Below, piece by piece: positions 28,059 through 41,500 of a stretch of 64,000 nucleotides of DNA. A program made the translations under genes and the position numbers. The DNA is from Petrolisthes cinctipes. Lineage: Eukaryota; Arthropoda; Malacostraca; Decapoda; Porcellanidae. A model generated the notes under the pieces. The model was not told the DNA's origin and searched no databases. It saw nothing but the letters and a program-made list of their open reading frames with translations. How positions within the stretch are numbered: position 1 is the stretch's first letter; every line of letters begins with the position of its first letter. The DNA lies in NCBI GenBank assembly GCA_033782935.1, contig JAWQEG010000474.1, forward strand, positions 186,001 through 250,000, read 5' to 3'.

Positions 28059-28077
28059 TCTCTCTCTCTCTCTCTCT
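28059..28077. repeat. (TC)n microsatellite
   Basis: Pure TC dinucleotide run inside the putative solo LTR. Confidence 0.9.
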
Positions 28078-28089
28078 TTTACTCTCTTT

Positions 28090-28117
28090 CCTACCTCTCC
28101 TTCGAAGGGGAGGTAGG
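28090..28117. repeat. 28-bp near-perfect palindrome in the LTR
   Basis: Centred on TTCGAA, with arms CCTACCTC and GAGGTAGG and one mismatched pair. It could form a hairpin. Its function is unknown. Confidence 0.75.
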
Positions 28118-28216
28118 AAGGGTTAATAATGTCTTTGTATGACCTGACCGCACCTGTGTTTGGAGAGATGCCAATAAGATAGGGAAAGTCAAATGTCTGA
28201 GGGGGATGCAGGTAGG

Positions 28217-28228
28217 TATAAAAATATA
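28217..28228 (+). promoter_or_regulatory. TATA-like box in the putative LTR
   Basis: TATAAAAATATA lies about 110 bp before the 3' end of the element. If the element is an LTR read on the plus strand, this position would fit a core promoter with a short R-U5. This rests on the motif alone. Confidence 0.35.
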
Positions 28229-28235
28229 TGGGAGA

Positions 28236-28255
28236 GTGTGTGTGTGTGTGTGTGT
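28236..28255. repeat. (GT)n microsatellite
   Basis: Pure GT run of about ten units inside the putative solo LTR. Confidence 0.9.
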
Positions 28256-28336
28256 CCCCTGACCAGGTGGCCTGTTTCTGATCGTAAACAGATTAGAAGT
28301 AGTGACCCTTTTCTAAATGGTTTTATGGTGTGTACA

Positions 28337-28340
28337 CGGG
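28337..28340. repeat. Target-site duplication (right) of solo LTR
   Basis: CGGG directly after the terminal GTACA, matching 27604-27607. Confidence 0.75.
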
Positions 28341-31300
28341 TACTGAAGATGCATGCACATATTGACTTTGGGCACCTAAAATATCGATTTTCAGCATGTT
28401 TTGGGCCTGTATTTTGAAAATACTCTAACTAGGAGTAGGCATGTACAGATCGCTTCTGGGACCCCAAAATATCGAATTTTCGGGTGTTTTGAGCCTGAAT
28501 TTGAGATATAAACGGGTACAGAAGATGCATGCACATATCGACATTGGACACTTAAAATATCGATTTTTAGCATGTTTTGAGCGAATATTTTGAAAACATT
28601 CTAGCACTGACTAGACATGTACAGATCGCTTCTGGGACCCAAAATTATCGAATTTTCGGGTGTTTTGAGGTTGAATTTGAAATATAAACGAGTGCAGAAG
28701 ATGAATAAACATGTTGACTTTGGGCACCTAAAATATCGATTTTCAGCATGTTTTGGGTCTGTATTTTGAAAATACTCTAACTCGGAGTAGGCATGTACAG
28801 ATCGCTTCTGGGACCCAAAAATATCGAAATTTCGGGTGTTTTGAGCCTGAATTTGAGATATAAACGGGTACAGAAGATGCATGCACATATCGACTTTGGA
28901 CACTTAAAATATCGATTTTTTAGCATGTTTTGAGCCTATATTTTGAAAACCTTCTAGCACTGACTAGACATGTACAGATCGCTTCTGGGACCCAAAATTA
29001 TCAAATTTTCGGGTGTTTTGAGGTTGAATTTAAAATATAAACGAGTGCAGAAGATGCATACACATGTTGACTTTGGGCACCTAAAATATCGATTTTCAGC
29101 ATGTTTTGGGCCTGCATATGAGTAGGCATGTACAGATCGCTTCTGGGACCCCAAAATATCGAATTTTCGGGTGTTTGGAGCCTGAATTTGAGATATAAAC
29201 GGGTACAGAAGATGCATCCACATATCGACTTTTGGGCACCTAAAAGATCGATTTTCAGTATGTTTTGGGCCTGTATTTTGAAAATACTCTAACACGGAGT
29301 AGGCATGTACAGTTCGCTTCTGGGACCCCAAAATATCGAATTTTCGGGTGTTTTGGGCCTGAATTTGAAATATCGACTTTGGGCACCTAAAATATCGATT
29401 TTTAGCATGTTTTGGGCCTATATTTTAAAAATATTCTAGCACTGAGTAGGCATGTACAGATCGCTTCTGGGACCCCAAAATATCGAATTTTCGGGTGTTT
29501 TGAGCCTGAATTTGAGATATAAACGTGAACAGAAGATGCATGCACATATCGACTTTTGGGCACCTAAAATATCGATTTTGAGCATGTTTTGGGTCTGTAT
29601 CTTAAAAACATTCTAACTAGGAGTAGGGATGTACAGATCGCTTCTAGGACCCAAAAATACCGAATTTTAAGGGGTTTTGAGCCTGAACTTGAGATATAAA
29701 CGGGTACAGAAAATGCATGCACATATCGACTTTGGACACTTAAAATATCGATTTATAGCATGTTTTGAGCCTATATTTTGAAAACATTCTAGCACTGACT
29801 AGACATGTACAGATCGCTTCTGGGACCCAAAATTATCGAATTTTCGGGTGTTTTGAGGTTGAATTTGAGATATAAACGAGTGCAGAAGATGTATACACAT
29901 GTTCAATTTGGGTACCTAATATATCAATTTTTAGCATGTTTTGGGCCTGCATCTGAGTAGGCTTGTACAGATCGCTTCTGGGACCCCAAAATATCGAATT
30001 TTCAGTTGTTTGGAGCCTGAATTTGAGATATAAACGGGTACGGAAGATTCATGCACATATCGACTTTTGGGCACCTAAATGATCGATTTTCAGTATGTTT
30101 TGGGCCTGTATTTTGAAAATACTCTAACACGGAGTAGGCATGTACAGTTCGCTTCTGGGACCCAAAAATATCGAATTTTAGGGTGTTTTGGGCCTGAATT
30201 TGAGATATCGACTTTGGGCACCTAAAATATCGATTTTCAGCATGTTTTGGGCCTATATTTTGAAAATATTCTAGCACTAAGTAGGCATGTACAGATCACT
30301 TCTGGGACCCCAAAATATCGAGTTTTCGGGTGTTTTGAGCCTGAATTTGAGATATAAACGGGTACAGATGATGCATGCACATATCGACTTTGGACACTTA
30401 AAATATCGATTTTTAGCATGTTTTGAGCCTATATTTTGAAAACATTCTAGCACTGACTAGACATGTACAGATCGCTTCTGGGACCCAAAAATATCGAATT
30501 TTCGGGTGTTATGAGGTTGAATTTGGGATATAAACGGGTGCAGAAGATGCATACACATGTTGACTTTGGTCACCTAAAATATCGATTTTCAGCTTGTTTT
30601 GGGCCTGTATTTTGATAATACTCTAACACGGAGTAAGCAAGTACAGATCGCTTCTGGGACCCCAAAATATCGAATTTTCGGGTGTTTTGAGCCTGAATTT
30701 GAGATATAAACGGGTACAGAAGATGCATCAATATATCGACTTTTGGGCACCTAAAAGATCGATTTTCAATATGTTTTGGGCCTGTATATTGAAAATACTC
30801 TAACACGGAGTAGGCATGTACAGATCGCTTCTGGGACCCCAAAATATCGAATTTTGGGGTGTTTTTGGCCTGAATTTAAGATATCGACTTTGGGCACCTA
30901 AAATATCGATTTTTAGCATGTTTTCGGCCTATATTTTGAAAATACTCTAGCACTGAGTAGGCATATACAGATCGCTTCTGGGACCCCAAAATATCAAATT
31001 TTCGGGTGTTTTGAGCCTGAATTTGAGATATAAACGGGTACAGAAGATGCATGCACATATCGACTTTTGGGCACCTAATATATCGATTTTGAGCATGTTT
31101 TGGGTCTGTATCTTGAAAACATTCTAACTAGGAGTAGGGATGTACAGATCGCTTCTGGGACCCAAAAATACCAAATTTTCGGGTGTTTTGAGCCTGAATT
31201 TGAGATATAAACGGGTACAGAAGATGCATGCACATATCGACTTTCGACACTTAAAATATCGATTTTCAGCATGTTTTGGGCCTGTATTTTGAAAACATTC

Positions 31301-34300
31301 TAGCACTGAGTAGGCATGTACAGATCGCTTCTGGGACCCCAAAATATCGAATTTTCGGGTGTTTTGAGCCTGAATTTGAGATATAAACGGGTGCAGAAGA
31401 TGCATGCACATATTGACTATGGGCACCTTTAAATATCGATTTTCAGCATGTTTTGGGCCTGTATTTTGAAAATACTCTAACTAGGAGTAGGCATGTACAG
31501 ATCGCTTCTGGGACCCCAAAATATCGAATTTTCGGGTGTTTTGAGCCTGAATTTGAGATATAAACGGGTACCGAAGATTCATGCACATATCGACTTTGGA
31601 CACTTAAAATATCGATTTTTAGCAGGTTTCGAGCCTATATTTTGAAAAAATTCTAGCACTGACTAGACATGTACAGATCGCTTCTGGGACCCAAAATTAT
31701 CAAATTTTCGGGTGTTTTGAGGTTGAATTTGAGATATAAACGAGTTCAGAAGATGCATACACATGTTGACTTTGGGCACCTAAAATATCGATTTTCAGCA
31801 TGTTTTGGGCCTGCATCTGATTAGGCATGTACAGATCGCTTCTGGGACCCCAAAATATCGAAATGTCGGGTGTTTGGAGACTGAATTTGAGATATAAACG
31901 GGTACAGAAGATGAATGCACATATCGACTTTGGGGCACCTAAAATATCGATTTTGAGCATGTTTTGGGTCTGTATCTTAAAAACAATCTAACTAGGAGTA
32001 GGGATGTACAGATCGCTTCTAGGACCCAAAAATACCGAATTTTCGGGTGTTTTGAGCCTGAATTTGAGATATAAACGGGTACAGAAGATTCATGCACATA
32101 TTGACTTTGGGCACCTAAAATATCGATTTTTAAGCATGTTTGGGGCCTGTATTTTGAAAATACTCTATCTAGGAGTAGGCATGTACAGATCGCTTCTGGG
32201 ACCCAAAAATATCGATTTTTTGGGTGTTTTGAGCCTGAATTTGAGATATAAACGGGTACAGAAGATGCATGCACATATCGACTTTGGACACTTAAAATAT
32301 CGATTTTTAGCATGTTTTGAGCCTATATTTTGAAAACATTCTAGCACTGACTAGACATGTACAGATCGCTTCTGGGACCCAAAATTATCAAATTTCCGGG
32401 TGTTTTGAGGTTGAATTTGAGATATAAACGAGTGCAGAAGATGCATACACATGTTCAATTTGGGTACCTAAAATATCGATTTTTAGCATGTTTTGGGCCT
32501 GCATCTGAGTAGGCATGTACAGATCGGTTCTGGGACCCCAAAATATCGAATTTTCGATTGTTTGGAGCCTGAATTTGAGATATAAACGGGTACAGAAGAT
32601 ACATGCACATATCGACTTTTGGGCACCTAAAAGATCGATTTTCAGTATGTTTTGGGCCGGTATTTTGAAAATACTCTAACACGGAGTAGGCATGTACAGT
32701 TCGCTTCATGGACCCCAAAATATCGAATATTAGGGTTTTTTGGGCCTGAATTTGAGATATCGACTTTGGGCACCTAAAATATCGATTTTTAGCATGTTTT
32801 GGGCCTATATTTTGAAAATATTCTAGCACTAAGTAGGCATGTACAGATCACTTCTGGGACCCCAAAATATCGATTTTTCGGGTGTTTGGAGCCTGAATTT
32901 GAGATATAAACGGGTACAGAAGATGCATGCACATATCGACTTTGGGGCACCTAAAATATCGTTTTTGAGCATGTTTTGGGTCTGTATCTTAAAAACATTC
33001 TAACTAGGAGTAGGGATGTACAGATCGCTTCTGGGACCCCAAAATATGGAATTTTCGGTTGTTTGGAGCCTGAATTTGAGATATAAACGGGTACAGAAGA
33101 TGCATGCACATATCGACTTTTGGGAACCTAAAAGATCGATTTTCAGTATGTTTTGGGCCTGTATTTTGAAAATACTCTAACACGGAGTAGGCATGTACAG
33201 TTCGCTTTTCGGACCCCAAAATATCGAATTTCAGGGTGGTTTGGGACTGAATTTGAGATATCGACTTTGGGCACCTAAAATATCGATTTTTAGTATGTTT
33301 TGGGCCTATATTTTGAAAATATTCTAGCACTAAGCAGGCATGTACAGATCACTTCTGGGACCCCAAAATATCGAATTTTCGGGTGTTTTGAGCCTGAATT
33401 TGAGATATAAACGGGTACAGATGATGCATGCACATATCGAATTTGGACACTTAAAATATCGATTTTCAGCATGTTTTGAGCCTACATTTTGAAAAATTCT
33501 AGCACTGAGTAGGCATGTACAGATCGCTTATGGGACCCAAAAATATCGAAATTTCGGGTGTTTTCAGGTTGAATTTGGGATATAAACGGGTGCAGAAGAT
33601 GCATACACATGTTGACTTTGGTCACCTAAAATATCGATTTTCAGCTTGTTTTGGGCCTGTATTTTGAAAATACTCTAACACGGAGTAAGCAAGTACAGAT
33701 CGCTTCTAGGACCCCAAAATATCGAATTTTCGGGTGATTTGAGCCTGAATTTGAGATATAAACGGGTACAGAAGATGCATCCACATATCGACTTTTGGGC
33801 ACCTAAAAGATCGATTTTCAGTATGTTTTGGGCCTGTATATTGAAAATACTCTAACACGGAGTAGGCATGTACAGATCGCTTCTGGGACCCCAAAATATC
33901 GAATTTTTGGGTGTTTTTGGCCTGAATTTGAGATATTGACTTTGGGCACCTAAAATATCGATTTTAGCATGTTTTGGGCCTATACTTTGAAAATATTCTA
34001 GCACTGAGTAGGCATGTACAGATCGCTTTTGAAACCCCAAAATATCGAATTTTCGGGTGTTTTGAGCCTGAATTTGAGATATAAACGGGTACAGAAGATG
34101 CATGCACATATCGACTTTGGACACTTAAAATATCGATTTTCAGCATGTTTTGGGCCTGTATTTTGAAAACATTCTAGCACTGAGTAGGCATGTACAGATC
34201 GCTTCTGGGACCCCAAAATATCGAATTTTCGAGTGTTTTGAGGTTGAACTTGAGATATAAACGGATACAGAAGATGCATGCACATATTGACTTTGGGCAC

Positions 34301-37300
34301 CTAAAATATCGATTTTCAGCATGTTTTGGGCCTGTATTTTGAAAATACTCTAACTAGGAGTAGGCATGTACAGATCGCTTCTGGGACCCAAAAATATCGA
34401 ATTTTCGGGTGTTTTGAGCCTGAATTTGAGATATAAACGGGTACAGAAGATGCATGCACATATCGACTTTGGACACTTAAAATATCGATTTTTAGCATGT
34501 TTTGAGCCTATATTTTGAAAACATTCTAGCACTGACTAGACATGTACAGATCGCTTCTGGGACCCAAAATTATCAAATTTTCGGGTGTTTTGAGGTTGAA
34601 TTTGAGATATAAACGAGTGCAGAAGATGCCTACACACGTTGACTTTGGGCACCTAAAATATCGATTTTCAGCATGTTTTGGGCCTGCATCTGAGTAGGCA
34701 TGTACAGATCGCTTCTGGGACCCCAAAATATCGAATTTTCGGGTGTTTGGAGCCTGAATTTGAGATAAAAACGGGTACAGAAGATGCATGCACATATCGA
34801 CTTTTGGGCACCTAAAAGATCGATTTTCAGTATGTTTTGGGCCTGTATTTTGAAAATACTCTAACACGGAGTAGGCATGTACAGTTCGCTTCTGGGACCC
34901 CAAAATATCGAATTTTCGGGTGTTTTGGGCCTGAATTTGAAATATAAACGGGTACAGAAGATGCATGCACATATCGACTTTTGGGCACCTAAAATATTGA
35001 TTTTGAGCATGTTTTGGGTCTGTATCTTGAAAACATTGTAACTAAGAGTAGGGATGTACAGATCGCTTCTAGGACCCAAAAATACCTAATTTTCGGGTGT
35101 TTTGAGCCTGAATGTGAGATATAAACGGGTACAGAAGATGCATACACATATTGACTTTGGGCACCTAAAATATCGATTTTCAGCATGTTTTGGGCCTGTA
35201 TTTTGAAAATACTCTAACTAGGAGTAGGCATGTACAGATCGCTTCTGGGACCCCAAAATATCGAATTTTCGGGTGTTTTGAGCCTGAATATGAGATATAA
35301 ACGGGTACAGAAGATTCATGCACATATCGACTTTGGACACTTAAAATATCGATTTTTAGCATGTTTTGAGCCTATATTTTGAAAACATTCCAGCACTGAC
35401 TAGACATGTGCAGATCGCTTCTGGGACCCAAAATTATCAAATTTTCGGGTGTTTTGAGGTTGAATTTGAGATATAAACGAGTGCAGAAGATGCTTACACA
35501 TGTTGACTTTGGGCACCTATAATATCGATTTTCAGCATGTTTTGGGCCTGCATCTGAGTAGGCATGTACAGATCTCTTCTGGGACCCCAAAATATCGAAT
35601 TTTCGGGTGTTTGGAGCCTGAATTTGAGATATAAACGGGTACAGAAGATGCATGCACATATCGACTTTTGGGCACCTAAAAGATCGATTTTCAGTATGTT
35701 TTGGGCCTGTATATTGAAAATACTCTAACACGGAGTAGGCATGTACAGTTCGCTTCTGGGACCCCAAAATATCGAATTTCCATGTGTTTTGGGCCTGAAT
35801 TTGAAATATCGAATTTGGGCACCTAAAATATCGATTTTTAGCATGTTTTGGGCCTACATATTGAAAATATTCTAGCACTGAGTAGGCATGTACAGATCAC
35901 TTCTGGGACCCCAAAATATCGAATTTTCGGGTGTTTTGAGCCTGAATTTGAGATATAAACGGGTGCAGAAGATGCATGCACATATTGACTTTGGGCACCT
36001 AATATATCGATTTTCAGCATGTTTTAGGCCTGTATTTTGAAAATACTTTAACTAGGAGTAGGGATGTACAGATCGCTTCTGGGACCCCAAAATATCGAAT
36101 TTTCGGGTGTTTTGAGCCTGAATTTGAGATATAAACTGGTACAGAAGATGCATGCACACATCGACTTTGGACACTTAAAATATCGATTTTTAGCATGTTT
36201 TGAGCCTATATTTTGAAAACATTCTAGCACTGACTAGACATGTACAGATCTCTTCTGGGACCAAAAATTATTAAATTTTCGGGTGTTTTGAGGTTGAATT
36301 TGAGATATGAACGAGTGCAGAAGATGCATACACATGTTGACTTTGGGCACCTAAAATATCGATTTTCAGCATGTTTTGGGCCTGCATCTGAGTAGGCATG
36401 TACAGATCGCTTCTGGGACCCCAAAATATCGAATTTTCGGGTGTTTGGAGCCTGAATTTGAGATATAAACGGGTACAGAAGATGCATGCACATATCGACT
36501 TTGGGGCACCTAAAATATCGATTTTGAGCATGTTTTGGGTCTGTATCTTAAAAACATTCTAATTAGGAGTAGGGATGTACAGATCGCTTCTAGGACCCAA
36601 AAATACCGAATTTTCGGATGTTTTGAGCCTGAATTTGAGATATAAACGGGTACAGAAGATGCATGCACATATTGACTTTGGGCACCTAAAATATCGATTT
36701 TTAAGCATGTTTTGGGCCTGTACTTTGAAAATACTCTAACTAGGAGTAGGCATGTACAGATCGCTTCTGGGACCCCAAAATATCGAATTTTCGGGTGTTT
36801 TGAGCCTGAATTTGAGATATAAACGGGTACAGAAGATGCATGCACATATCGACTTTGGACACTTAAAATATCGATTTTTAGCATGTTTTGAGCCAATATT
36901 TTAAAAACATTCTAGCACTGACTAGACATGTACAGATCGCTTCTGGGACCCTAAATTATCGAATTTTTGGGTGTTTTGATGTTGAATTTGAGATATAAAC
37001 GAATGCATAAGATGCATACATATGTTCAATTTGGGTACCTAAACTATCGATTTTTAGCATGTTTCAGGCCTGCATCTGAGTAGGCATGTACAGATCGCTT
37101 CTGGGACCCCAAAATATCGAATTTTCGGTTGTTTGGAGCCTGAATTTGAGATATAAACGGGTACAGAAGATGTATGCACATATCGACTTTTGGTCACCTA
37201 AAATATCGATTTTCAGCTTGTTTTGGGCCTGTATTTTGATAATACTCTAACACGGAGTAAGCAAGTACAGATCGCTTCTGGGACCCCAAAATATCGAATT

Positions 37301-38589
37301 TTCGGGTGTTTTGAGCCTGAATTTGAGATATAAACGGGTACAGAAGATGCATCAATATATCGACTTTTGGGCACCTAAAAGATCGATTTTCAATATGTTT
37401 TGGGCCTGTATATTGAAAATACTCTAACACGGAGTAGGCATGTACAGATCGCTTCTGGGACCCCAAAATATCGAATTTTGGGGTGTTTTTGGCCTGAATT
37501 TAAGATATCGACTTTGGGCACCTAAAATATCGATTTTTAGCATGTTTTCGGCCTATATTTTGAAAATACTCTAGCACTGAGTAGGCATGTACAGATCCCT
37601 TCTGGGACCCCAAAATATCGAATTTTCGGGTGTTTTGAGCCTGAATTTGAGATATAAACGGGTACAGAAGATGCATGCACATATCGACTTTTGGGCACCT
37701 AATATATCGATTTTGAGCATGTTTTGGGTCTGTATCTTGAAAACATTCTAACTAGGAGTAGGGATGTACAGATCGCTTCTGGGACCCAAAAATACCGAAT
37801 TTTCGGGTGTTTTGAGCCTGAATTTGAGATATAAACGGGTACAGAAGATGCATGCACATATCGACTTTGGACACTTAAAATATCGATTTTTAGCATGTTT
37901 TGGGCCTGTATTTTGAAAACATTCTAGCACTGACTAGACATGTACAGATCGCTTCTGGGACCCAAAATTATCAAATTTTCGGGTGTTTTGAGGTTGAATT
38001 TGAGATATAAACGAGTGCAGAAGATGCCTACACATGTTGACTTTGGGCACCTAAAATATCGATTTTCAGCATGTTTTGGGCCTGCATCTGAGTAGGCATG
38101 TACAGATCGCTTCTGGGACCCCAAAATATCGAATTTTTGGGTGTTTGGAGCCTGAATTTGAGATAAAAACGGGTACAGAAGATGCATGCACATATCGACT
38201 TTTGGGCACCTAAAAGATCGATTTTCAGTATGTTTTGGGCCTGTATTTTGAAAATACTCTAACACGGAGTAGGCATGTACAGTTCGCTTCTGGGACCCCA
38301 AAATATCGAATTTTCGGGTGTTTTGGGCCTGAATTTGAAATATAAACGGGTACAGAAGATGCATGCACACATCGACTTTTGGGCACCTAAAATATTGATT
38401 TTGAGCATGTTTTGGGTCTGTATCTTGAAAACATTGTAACTAAGAGTAGGGATGTACAGATCGCTTCTAGGACCCAAAAATACCGAATTTTCGGGTGTTT
38501 TGAGCCTGAATTTGAGATATAAACGGGTACAGAAGATGCATGCACATATTGACTTTGGGCACCTAAAATATCGATTTTCAGCATGTTTT

Positions 38590-41500
38590 GGGCCTGCATC
38601 TGAGTAGGCATGTACAGATCTCTTCTGGGACCCCAAAATATCGAATTTTCGGGTGTTTTGAGCCTGAATTTGAGATATAAACGGGTACAGAAGATGCATG
38701 CACATATCGACTTTTGGGCACCTAAAAGATCGATTTTCAGTATGTTTTGGGACTGTATTTTGAAAATACTCTAACACGGAGTAGGCATGTACAGTTCGCT
38801 TCTGGGACCCCAAAATATCGAATTTTCATGTGTTTTGGGCCTGAATTTGAAATATCGAATTTGGGCACCTAAAATATCGATTTTTAGCATGTTTTGGGCC
38901 TACATTTTGAAAATATTCTAGCACTGAGTAGGCATGTACGGATCACTTCTGGGACCCCAAAATATCGAATTTTCGGGTGTTTTGAGCCTGAATTTGAGAT
39001 ATAAACGGGTGCAGAAGATGCATGCACATATTGACTTTGGGCACCAAAAATATCGATTTTCAGCATGTTTTAGGCCTGTATTTTGAAAATACTCTAACTA
39101 AGAGTAGGGATGTACAGATCGCTTCCGGGACCCTAAAATATCGAATTTTCGAGTGTTTTGAGCCTGAATTTGAGATATAAACTGGTACAGAAGATGCATG
39201 CACATATCGACTTTGGACACTTAAAATATCGATTTTTAGCATGTTTTGAGCCTATATTTTGAAAACATTCTAGCACTGACTAGACATGTACAGATCTCTT
39301 CTGGGACCCAAAATTATCAAATTTTCGGGTGTTTTGAGGTTGAATTTGAGATATGAACGAGTGCAGAAGATGCATACACATGTTGACTTTGGGCACCTAA
39401 AATATCGATTTTCAGCATGTTTTGGGCCTGCATCTGAGTAGGCATGTACAGATCGCTTCTGGGACCCCAAAATATCGATTTTTCGGGTGTTTGGAGCCTG
39501 AATTTGAGATATAAACGGGTACAGAAGATGCATGCACATATCGACTTTGGGGCACCTAAAATATCGATTTTGAGCATGTTTTGGGTCTGTATCTTAAAAA
39601 CATTCTAACTAGGAGTAGGGATGTACAGATCGCTTCTGGGACCCAAAAATATCGAATTTTCGGGTGTTTTGAGCCTGAATTTGAGATATAAACGGGTACA
39701 GAAGATGCATGCACATATCGACTTTGGACACTTAAAATATCGATTTTTATCATATTTTTTAGCCAATATTTTGAAAACATTCTAGCACTGACTAGACATG
39801 TACAGATCGCTTCTGGGACCCTAAATTATCGAATTTTTGGGTGTTTTGAGGTTGAATTTGAGATATAAACGAATGCATAAGATGCATACATATGTTCAAT
39901 TTGGGTACCTAAAATATCGATTTTTAGCATGTTTTAGGCCTGCATCTGAGTAGGCATGTACAGATCGCTTCTGGGACCCCAAAATATCGAATTTTCGGTT
40001 GTTTGGAGCCTGAATTTGAGATATAAACGGGTACAGAAGATGCATGCACATATCTACTTTTGGGCACCTAAAAGATCGATTTTCAGTATGTTTTGAGCCT
40101 GTATTTTGAAAATACTCTAACACGGAGTAGGCATGTACAGTTTGCTTCTGGGACCCCAAAATATCGAATTTTAGGGTGTTTTGGGCCTGAATTTGAGATA
40201 TCGACTTTTGGGCACCTAAAATATCGATTTTTAGCATGTTTTGGGCCTATATTTTGAAAATATTCTAGCACTAAGTAGGCATGTACAGATCACTTCTGGG
40301 ACCCTAAAATATCGAATTTTCGGGTGTTTGGAGCCTGAATTTGAGATATAAACGGGTACAGAAGATGCATGCACATATCGACTTTGGGGCACCTAAAATA
40401 TCGATTTTGAGCATGTTTTGGGTCTGTATCTTAAAAACATTCTAACTAGGAGTAGGGATGTACAGATCGCTTCTAGGACCCAAAAATACCGAATTTTCGG
40501 GTGTTTTGAGCCTGAATTTGAGATATAAACGGGTACAGAAGATGCATGCACATATTGACTTTGGGCAACTAAAATATCGATTTTTTGGCATGTTTTGGGC
40601 CTGTATTTTGAAAATACTCTAACTAGGAGTAGGCATGTACAGATCGCTTCTGGGACCCAAAAATATCGAATTTTCGCGTGTTTTGAGCCTGAATTTGAGA
40701 TATAAACGGGTACAGAAGAAGCATGCACATATCGACTTTGGACACTTAAAATATCGATTTTTAGCATGTTTTGAGCCTATATTTTGAAAACATTCTAGCA
40801 CTGACTAGACATGTACAGATCGCTTCTATTACCCAAAATTATAGAATTTTCGGGTGTTTTGAGGTTGAATTTGAGATATAAACGAGTGCAGAAGATGCAT
40901 ACACATGTTCAATTTGGATACCTAAAATATCGATTTTCAGCTTGTTTTGGGCCTGTATTTTGAAAATACTCTAACACGGAGTAAGCAAGTACAGATCGCT
41001 TCTGGGACCCCAAAATATCGAATTTTCGGGTGATTTGAGCCTGAATTTGAGATATAAACGGGTACAGAAGATGCATCCACATATCGACTTTTGGGCACCT
41101 AAAAGATCGATTTTCAGTATGTTTTGGGCCTGTATATTGAAAAAACTCTAACACGTAGTAGGCATGTACAGATCGCTTCTGGGACCCCAAAATAACGAAT
41201 TTTTGGGTGTTTTTGGCCTTTTATTTGAGATATCGACTTTGGGCACCTAAAATATCGATTTTTAGCATGTTTTGGGCCTATACTTTGAAAATATTCTAGC
41301 ACTGAGTAGGCATGTACAAATCGCTTTTGGGACCCCAAAATATCTATTTTTCGGGTGTTTTGAGCCTGAATTTGAGATATAAACGGGTACAGAAGATGCA
41401 TACACATATCGACTTTGGACACTTAAAATATCGATTTTCAGCATGTTTTGGGCCTGTATTTTGAAAACATTCTAGCACTGAGTAGGCATGTACAGATCGC

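Larger units (their letters stand above)
27608..28336. mobile_element. Putative solo LTR of an LTR retrotransposon (729 bp)
   Basis: A non-satellite insertion with termini TGTAC...GTACA, i.e. the TG...CA ends and short inverted repeat typical of retroviral-type LTRs. It is flanked by a 4-bp direct duplication, CGGG, and excising it restores an uninterrupted monomer. No coding frame, primer-binding site or internal domain is present, so a solo LTR left by LTR-LTR recombination is the simplest reading. Inside are a GTT run, a TC run, a TG run, a TATA-like box near 28217 and a 28-bp near-palindrome at 28090-28117. The orientation is uncertain; the TATA-like box suggests plus. An alternative is a non-autonomous element of another class. 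I cannot name the family. Confidence 0.65.
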
